Part shown: piece after piece, positions 59,064 through 64,000 of the stretch
How positions within the stretch are numbered: position 1 is the stretch's first letter
Layout: each line of letters starts with the position of its first letter
DNA from: Candidatus Accumulibacter necessarius
GTDB lineage: Bacteria; Pseudomonadota; Gammaproteobacteria; Burkholderiales; Rhodocyclaceae
Assembly: GCA_017302435.1 (NCBI GenBank)
Contig: JAFLDL010000006.1
Location: 57,955 to 121,954 of the forward strand
Length of the DNA stretch: 64,000 nt
Reading direction: 5' to 3'
The notes under the pieces: model-generated
What the model saw: only the letters and a program-made list of their open reading frames with translations
Told to the model about the DNA's origin: nothing
Database searches by the model: none
Translations under genes and position numbers: made by a program

Positions 59064-60341
59064 ATGAACACCAATGAAGCCCGTAGCCTGCTGCGCAACA
59101 TGTTCGAGGCGGCAATCACCGCCGCGCAGCCGGCGCACTGCGTCCCCCTGCACCTGCCGGAACCACCTCGCGGCCGGCTGATCGTAATCGGTGCTGGCAA
59201 GGCATCGGCGGCGATGGCCAAAGCGCTGGAGGAGAGCTGGCCGGGCGAGTTGTCCGGAGTGGTAGTGACCCGCTACGGCTACGCCGTGCCCTGCCAGCGT
59301 ATCGAGATCGTCGAAGCGGCTCACCCGGTGCCGGACGCCGCCGGAGTTACCGCCGCGGAGCGCATCCACGCTCTGGTCCAGGGACTCAGTGCCGACGATA
59401 CCGTGCTGTGCCTGATTTCGGGTGGTGGCTCCTCGCTTCTCGCTCTGCCGCTGGAAGGGCTGAGCCTGGCGGACAAGCAGGCCGTGAACAAGGCCTTGCT
59501 CAAGTCCGGCGCCTCGATCACGGAGATGAACTGCGTCCGCCGCCACCTCTCGGCGATCAAGGGCGGGCGTCTGGCCGCAGCCTGCCATCCCGCGCGGGTG
59601 TTGAACCTCATGATCTCCGACGTGCCGGGCGACAACCCGATCGACATTGCCTCGGGTCCGACGGTTGCTGACCCCTCCACCTGCGCCGATGCCCTGGCGA
59701 TCATCCGCCGCTACGGCATCACCGTACCGCCAGCAGTACTCGACATCCTCGAAAGCGGTCGCGGCGAGTCGATCAAGCCTGGCGATGCGCGCTTGGCCAG
59801 GGTGGAGACGCGCCTGATCGCGACACCACAGATGGCGCTCGAAGCTGCCACCGCAGTGGCGCGCGAGGCGGGGGTGGCGGCGCACATCCTCGGCGACGCC
59901 ATCGAAGGCGAAGCGCGCGATGTGGGCAAGGTGATGGCCGCAATCGCGTTGCAGGTCGCTGGCCGTGGTCAGCCCTTCACAGCGCCCTGCGTCCTGCTCT
60001 CCGGCGGTGAAACGACGGTGACGGTGCGCGGCAACGGGCGTGGCGGGCGCAACGTCGAGTTTCTACTCGCGCTTGGTGTAGCGCTGAACGGGCATCGCGG
60101 CATCCACGCCATCGCCGGCGACACCGACGGAGTAGACGGCCAGGAGGAGATCGCCGGCGCCTGGCTTGCGCCGGACAGCCTGGCCCGTGCCTGGGCCAAA
60201 GGCATCAAGCCGCTCGGCAGCCTGGACAACAACGACGGTCACGGTTTCTTCGACGCTTTGGGCGATTCGGTCATCACCGGCCCGACACTGACCAACGTCA
60301 ACGACTTTCGGGCGATCCTGGTTACCAACGAAACACTCTGA
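59064..60341 (+). CDS. ttuD: Glycerate 2-kinase / hydroxypyruvate-linked MOFRL protein
   Basis: 425 residues in the usual two-domain MOFRL layout. N-terminal domain: VIGAGKASAAMAKALEE, then LISGGGSSLLALPLEGLSL and the SGPTVADPSTC block. C-terminal MOFRL domain: LLSGGETTVTVRGNGRGGRN and AGDTDGVDG. It phosphorylates D-glycerate to 2-phosphoglycerate, linking glyoxylate and tartrate metabolism to glycolysis. Older annotation calls such proteins hydroxypyruvate reductase. It has its own ATG after GGGAG and is the only intact gene inside the 91-bp repeat pair. Confidence 0.92.
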   Translation: MNTNEARSLLRNMFEAAITAAQPAHCVPLHLPEPPRGRLIVIGAGKASAAMAKALEESWPGELSGVVVTRYGYAVPCQRIEIVEAAHPVPDAAGVTAAERIHALVQGLSADDTVLCLISGGGSSLLALPLEGLSLADKQAVNKALLKSGASITEMNCVRRHLSAIKGGRLAAACHPARVLNLMISDVPGDNPIDIASGPTVADPSTCADALAIIRRYGITVPPAVLDILESGRGESIKPGDARLARVETRLIATPQMALEAATAVAREAGVAAHILGDAIEGEARDVGKVMAAIALQVAGRGQPFTAPCVLLSGGETTVTVRGNGRGGRNVEFLLALGVALNGHRGIHAIAGDTDGVDGQEEIAGAWLAPDSLARAWAKGIKPLGSLDNNDGHGFFDALGDSVITGPTLTNVNDFRAILVTNETL

Positions 60342-60430
60342 TAGCGTGGCGGATACTCAGCAGTCCGCCCGATGGTAGTTCACCGAGCCACAAACAGGGA
60401 CCTCTGGAGATATTTGTTGGGTACAAGAAG

Positions 60431-60457
60431 CCTGGCCACCGTGACACGGTGGCCAGG
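60431..60457. terminator. Bidirectional terminator-like hairpin
   Basis: CCTGGCCACCG-TGACA-CGGTGGCCAGG is a perfect 11-bp stem between the convergent glycerate kinase (stop 60341) and SPOR gene (stop 60473). CTTTCT follows on the plus side and CTTCTTG on the minus side, so it may work in both directions. It is part of the 91-bp repeat. Confidence 0.6.
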
Positions 60458-60522
60458 CTTTCTGCCGCCTTTCTAGCGCAAGGAATCCTGCACCGACTGG
60501 AACTGGCGCACCCACGGGCGGT
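60432..60522. repeat. 91-bp direct repeat, copy 2 (parent copy)
   Basis: Same orientation as 58489-58579 with four mismatches. It includes the terminator hairpin, the stop codon and the last codons of the SPOR-domain gene (60473 onward), so it is the original copy. The distance between copies is 1,943 bp. Confidence 0.85.
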
Positions 60523-61927
60523 TGGCGCGCAATTCTGCCGGCAGGGCGGCAATCGCAGCGCGCGCCTGGGTCACCGTATCGAACACGCCGAAGAACAGGT
60601 TGTAGTGCTCACGCTGGTCGTGCTCGGTCACCGAGAAGGCCAGGGAATTCAGCGCAAGCTGCTCGGCGTTGCGGTCGATGAAGCGCGCCATGTCGGCCTG
60701 GCTCGGCGACATCACCAGCTGGACAGTGTAGGCCTCGGGGTTTTGCCCGAGTAACCACTGGCTGTCGTGCACCACTCCCGATCCCGCACTTTGCACTCGC
60801 ATCTTCCGGACGACGGCGCGCAAGTCGCCGAGGCTTTTCTCCAAACTGGAAACCTTGCCTGAAACCTGATCAATACGCGCTTGCTGCTGGGCATCGTTCT
60901 CCTGCCGGGCCGCTTCGCCCGCAGCAATGGCGGCGATCTGACCGCTGACATCGGTGATCCGGGCCTCGCTCCTGGCGATCGCCGATTCAGTGCTTGCGGG
61001 GGCAAAGGCAGGCACCCACTTGACCAGGGCGAAGCCCAATGCGGTCAGCAGCAGCAGGCCGGCGATGGCGAGATGGGTCCATTTGAACCTGTCCCTGGTT
61101 GTCTCCTGATGGTCCGCCAGTGTCGCGGCGAGCTCGCGGATTGCCGCGTCCAGGCGCTGCGTCTCCGCCTGCAAAACGCCGACCAGACCTTGCAAGGTCC
61201 GGACCTCGGCATGGTGCTCGCGCTGCAAGGCGCTCAAACCCTCGACCCGCGCCTCGACGATGGCGTGTTGCTTTTCCGCTTGCGCACGCACCTCTTCGAT
61301 GCGGCGCTTGTTGCCGCGCGTCGCGGTATCCAGCAACTCGTAGGTGACGTCAAACTGATCAAGCCGCACACGCTGCTCGGCAATGATTCGCGCCTGCGTA
61401 TCCAAAAGGTCTTCCAGCGAACCGATGCCGGCATCGAGCCGCGCCACGTCTGCGCTGATGCGCACATTGTTGCTCGCGAGTCGAATCTCCCAGCGCTGCT
61501 CGGTATCGGCCAGCCAACCACGAGCTTCTCCCCGAACCGCATCGACCCGCTGTTCGGTCGCGGCGGCATGCGCCGCCAATGACCGGCTCTGCTGCTGCAA
61601 ATCGGCGCCGAGTCGGTGCACCTCGCTCGATACCGCGCCACCGGACTGTCGGAGTTCGGCCAGGGCACTGTCGATACGGCGGTTGTTTTCGGCGTATAGC
61701 GCGGTCAGCTCGTCGTAGTCGCGCAGTACACGGTCAAGCTGCGCGTTGATCTCCTTTGGCGTCAGGCTGGAATCGTTTGCCCGTGCGAATTCCAGCAGCC
61801 GGGCCATCTCCGGTTCGATGTCGGGAATTGGGGTCACCGTTGCGTTCAGCGGTTCGGTGGCCAACGCGGTAGGTACGGTCTCCGAGTGCGCATCCCCCGG
61901 AAGCGCCAATCGTGCGGTCTTGGTCAT
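60473..61927 (-). CDS. Membrane coiled-coil protein with C-terminal SPOR domain
   Basis: 484 residues from the ATG at 61927 (AGGAGGGCG upstream). A long N-terminal soluble part (~40-290) is almost all coiled coil (LRQSGGAVSSEVHRLGADLQ; AVRGEARGWLADTEQRW). One membrane helix follows (~300-320: LAIAGLLLLTALGFALVKW), then a second coiled coil and a SPOR-like domain (~400-484: YTVQLVMSPSQADMARFI; FGVFDTVTQARAAIAALP). The layout resembles DamX: cytosolic part, one helix, periplasmic SPOR domain that binds denuded glycan at the division site. A cell-division or envelope role is likely. Confidence 0.82.
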   Translation of the reverse strand: MTKTARLALPGDAHSETVPTALATEPLNATVTPIPDIEPEMARLLEFARANDSSLTPKEINAQLDRVLRDYDELTALYAENNRRIDSALAELRQSGGAVSSEVHRLGADLQQQSRSLAAHAAATEQRVDAVRGEARGWLADTEQRWEIRLASNNVRISADVARLDAGIGSLEDLLDTQARIIAEQRVRLDQFDVTYELLDTATRGNKRRIEEVRAQAEKQHAIVEARVEGLSALQREHHAEVRTLQGLVGVLQAETQRLDAAIRELAATLADHQETTRDRFKWTHLAIAGLLLLTALGFALVKWVPAFAPASTESAIARSEARITDVSGQIAAIAAGEAARQENDAQQQARIDQVSGKVSSLEKSLGDLRAVVRKMRVQSAGSGVVHDSQWLLGQNPEAYTVQLVMSPSQADMARFIDRNAEQLALNSLAFSVTEHDQREHYNLFFGVFDTVTQARAAIAALPAELRANRPWVRQFQSVQDSLR

Positions 61928-62148
61928 AGTCGCCCTCCTATGTAGTGGTTTCACAGAGTTGCGCCGGAATTCCAGCGGCGCACTCAGGAACATCGTACCC
62001 GAAGTTGACCGATTTTGTCGTCTTCTCCTGGAAAGCCGGGCCGCCGAGTGTCACAAGCGCTCGGCAGCCAGAGCCGGAACGAGACACGCACTTCCTCCCG
62101 TCGATGCGCCCGTGTCACTCTCTGGCATCGCGCAGGAAGGGGTCGTTG

Positions 62149-62799
62149 TCAGTACAGCAACTCTTCCGATTCGACGATGCGCTCGCCGGGCTCCCCCTGC
62201 AGCACGCTTTCCAGCAGGACGCGCGCGATGGCCTCGGCGGTCACTGGCCGGTAGCGGCGGGGGATCAGCGGTCGCAACAGGCGCGCCGCGACCAGCGCGA
62301 TCTGCTCGCCGGGCCGCACCTCGTCGCGCTCGGCGTCGATCAGCGACGGTCGCACGATCGTGTAGCTCGGATAGCCGAGTCCGCGGATGGCTGCCTCTGC
62401 CTCTGCCTTGGTGCGCAGGTACAGGTTGCCGGCAAGGCTGGCGCCGAGCGACGAGTTGAGCGCATGGCGGGTGGCGCCTGCCTGTCTTGCCAGGCGGGCG
62501 ACCAGTACGGGCAGATCGCGGTCGATGGCGGCAAAGGCCGCTGGCGAACCGGCGGCCCGGATCGTCGTGCCAAGAGTACAGACCACACCGTCCACCTGCC
62601 ACCAAGCGGCGTCGGGCGGCAGGTCGATGAAATCCAGCACAGGGTTCTCCAGTTTCGGGTGGCTCGGCAGCGGTCGCCGGCTGGGGGCAATCACCCGCTC
62701 AACGCGTGCATCCGCCAGGGCGAGGCGCAAGACCTGTTGGCCGACGGTACCCGTGCTGCCAACGAGAAGCAGGCGCAGAGGAGGGGTCGGGGTGCTCAT
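62149..62799 (-). CDS. NAD(P)-binding Rossmann (NmrA/YeeZ-like) oxidoreductase
   Basis: 216 residues. The Gly-rich nucleotide motif is RLLLVGSTGTVGQQVL at the N-terminus. The family signature LNSSLGASLAGNLYLRTKAE follows near residue 113, a variant of the atypical SDR5 type (HTATIP2/TIP30-like or YbjT-like). The Tyr-x-x-x-Lys pair of the classic SDR class is replaced by YLRTK. The cofactor is likely NADPH; the substrate is unknown. Its ATG overlaps the stop of the TetR gene (ATGA), so it is translated in one operon with it. Confidence 0.84.
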   Translation of the reverse strand: MSTPTPPLRLLLVGSTGTVGQQVLRLALADARVERVIAPSRRPLPSHPKLENPVLDFIDLPPDAAWWQVDGVVCTLGTTIRAAGSPAAFAAIDRDLPVLVARLARQAGATRHALNSSLGASLAGNLYLRTKAEAEAAIRGLGYPSYTIVRPSLIDAERDEVRPGEQIALVAARLLRPLIPRRYRPVTAEAIARVLLESVLQGEPGERIVESEELLY

Positions 62800-63479
62800 G
62801 CCGACGCCTCAAACGACTCGTTCAGGCGTGTGGCGCCAAACAGGATGATCTTGAGCTGTTGCACGAAGTTCTCCGACATTTCGGTTTCGAGCAGGGGCTG
62901 GCCGGGGGGCAGGTCGAGAATGTCGGTAGCCGCCGCCAGCATGGTCATCACGATCATGCCGCAAACCATTTGCAGGTTCGCCGTCGGCAGGTGGGTGTAC
63001 AGGCCGCGCAGCCGGAAATCCTGCGCCATTTCATTGGTGAAGTGGATCACCTCATTGCGGATCGCCAGGCGCAGGATGCGGCTGCCCCCTGATCGCTCGC
63101 TCGAGATGAACACGAATTGCAGGCGGTTGCGCTTCACGTGTTCCTGGTAGACCTGGACCGAACGGCGCAGCATGTCGCGCGGCGCCACATCCATCTTGCG
63201 TGCCTCGCGCAACAGACGGCGCAGGGTGATTCCCGCTTCCTCGACCAGCACCAGGCCCAGTTCATCGGTGTTGCGAAAGTGACGATAGAAGGCGTTCGGT
63301 ACGACGCCGGCTTCGCGCGCGATTTCGCGCAGTCCAAGGCTGGTGAAACTGCGTCCCTCGCCCATCAGGGTCAACGCCGCCTGCAGGAGACTGGCGCGCG
63401 TCAGATCCTTGCGCGCGCTGCGAGACAGGGGCTCGGGATTCCTCGAGGGACTTTTTCCGGGTGGTTGGGTAGTGTTCAT
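62796..63479 (-). CDS. FabR-like TetR-family repressor
   Basis: About 227 residues from the ATG at 63479; upstream codons in frame to 63584 look non-conserved. The TetR helix-turn-helix is clear (SFTSLGLREIAREAGVVPNAFYRHFRNTDELG). The pattern FYRHFRNTDELGLVLVEEAG is close to E. coli FabR, which represses unsaturated fatty acid genes fabA/fabB. The C-terminal ligand domain (SERSGGSRILRLAIRNEV) also fits FabR. It is coupled to the Rossmann oxidoreductase, which may be its target. Effector: acyl-ACP or acyl-CoA in the family; not shown here. Confidence 0.85.
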   Translation of the reverse strand: MNTTQPPGKSPSRNPEPLSRSARKDLTRASLLQAALTLMGEGRSFTSLGLREIAREAGVVPNAFYRHFRNTDELGLVLVEEAGITLRRLLREARKMDVAPRDMLRRSVQVYQEHVKRNRLQFVFISSERSGGSRILRLAIRNEVIHFTNEMAQDFRLRGLYTHLPTANLQMVCGMIVMTMLAAATDILDLPPGQPLLETEMSENFVQQLKIILFGATRLNESFEASA

Positions 63480-63711
63480 GGCTTGCAATTCTAGAACAGT
63501 TGTATCCAAAATCACATCGCTTTGTCGGTTGATCATGCTCTGCACAATGGCACTAGTCGGCATGAAGAGCAAAAACCGAGTCACGTACCTATTTATTCAG
63601 TGGACAGTCGTACACACACTGTCGTATCCTGAAAACGCTGAGCAGTCGCCGCTGGCCGCCGTTGGCGGGTGGTCCCCAGGCTCTCTGTCCCTTTTCGTGA
63701 AAGACCGTACT

Positions 63712-63894
63712 GTGCCCACCTACAAAGCTCCCCTGCGCGACATGCGCTTTCTGATGAACGAGGTGCTCGACTATCCCGCGCACTATGCCCGGCTGGCGAA
63801 CGGCGGCGAGGCAACGCCCGACATGGTCGAGGCGATACTCGAAGGTGCGGCAAGCTGGTGTGAAGAGGTTCTCGCACCAATCCTCACAAGTTAG
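63712..63894 (+). pseudogene. Truncated acyl-CoA dehydrogenase N-terminus
   Basis: From GTG at 63712 the frame gives 60 residues with the conserved start of large bacterial acyl-CoA dehydrogenases (PTYKAPLRDMRFLMNEVLDY; then ATPDMVEAILEGAASWCEEV). A stop follows directly after VLAPILTS. A full enzyme is about 590-600 residues, and the DNA beyond (63895-64000) does not continue the family in any frame read by eye. The gene is therefore cut, probably by a rearrangement or insertion around 63885. It is divergent from the FabR-like gene, a plausible original partner in fatty acid use. Confidence 0.75.
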
Positions 63895-64000
63895 CATATA
63901 GGCATAATCACTTATAGGCGTGAGATAGATGCGGCTTCGGCTGAGGTTTGCGAGGTTGCGAACGGTCGGGAACGAACTTCTGGAGGTTCAGAGCGATTTC

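Noticed and set aside
1-64000. tRNA, rRNA, CRISPR or complete insertion sequence
   Set aside because: Scanned by eye for cloverleaf-like segments, conserved rRNA blocks, regular repeat-spacer patterns and transposase motifs; none was convincing. A covariance-model search would be decisive.

Overview
The window is GC-rich, densely coded DNA of a Gram-negative bacterium. The Hyb-type uptake hydrogenase, HupT-like kinase, KdpDE, EIIA-Ntr, FabR-like regulator, Fpr with a divergent LysR gene and CHAD-domain protein together suggest a Betaproteobacterium, most plausibly a Rhodocyclales/Accumulibacter-like organism. This assignment is inference: there is no rRNA or other marker in the window. No tRNA, rRNA, CRISPR array, complete insertion sequence or prophage was seen.

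Layout. (1) 1-3.9 kb: partial CYTH-CHAD protein, a Crp/Fnr-type regulator and a KefB-like antiporter. (2) 4.0-12.9 kb: a complete hybOABCD-hypC-hybE operon on the minus strand, and divergent from it a HupT/HoxJ-like histidine kinase. A good -24/-12 (sigma-54) promoter candidate lies upstream of hybO. (3) 13-17.2 kb: potassium region with a K+ channel, kdpE and a short kdpD lacking the N-terminal sensory domains, divergent from ptsN. (4) 17.3-22.7 kb: RtcB, EttA, and Fpr divergent from a LysR regulator. (5) 22.9-33 kb, plus strand: a patatin/B12-radical-SAM pair, a GGDEF-EAL protein, FmdE/FmdB-like proteins and a class A penicillin-binding protein, with recD2 and AAA ATPase remnants. (6) 33.3-50.4 kb, all minus strand: an antiporter, then a long run of genes for mostly exported proteins (DUF3313 lipoprotein, beta-barrel, beta-propeller, Gly-rich lipoprotein, DUF2914 protein, parvulin lipoprotein, HAD phosphatase, arylsulfatase), followed upstream by a FixJ/FixL-like pair and an orphan receiver. 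This is the best candidate for an undescribed system. (7) 50.7-64 kb: membrane proteins, a Ca2+/Na+ exchanger, a Ca2+-type P-ATPase, glycerate kinase, a SPOR-domain protein and a FabR-like regulator, mixed with remnants (metallophosphoesterase, diacylglycerol kinase, dctA, acyl-CoA dehydrogenase).

How the parts work together. The hydrogenase would feed H2 electrons through HybA/HybB to quinone, with HupT as the likely H2-dependent regulator. EIIA-Ntr is known in E. coli to act on KdpD, and the two genes are divergent neighbours here. The exported cluster would act in the periplasm and outer membrane under the adjacent two-component system; a near-palindromic 14-bp element occurs upstream of both the sulfatase and the orphan receiver gene.

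A window-wide theme is decay by internal deletion. At least seven loci keep recognisable pieces of a gene with the middle lost, often leaving an open frame. They would be easy to misannotate as novel small proteins.
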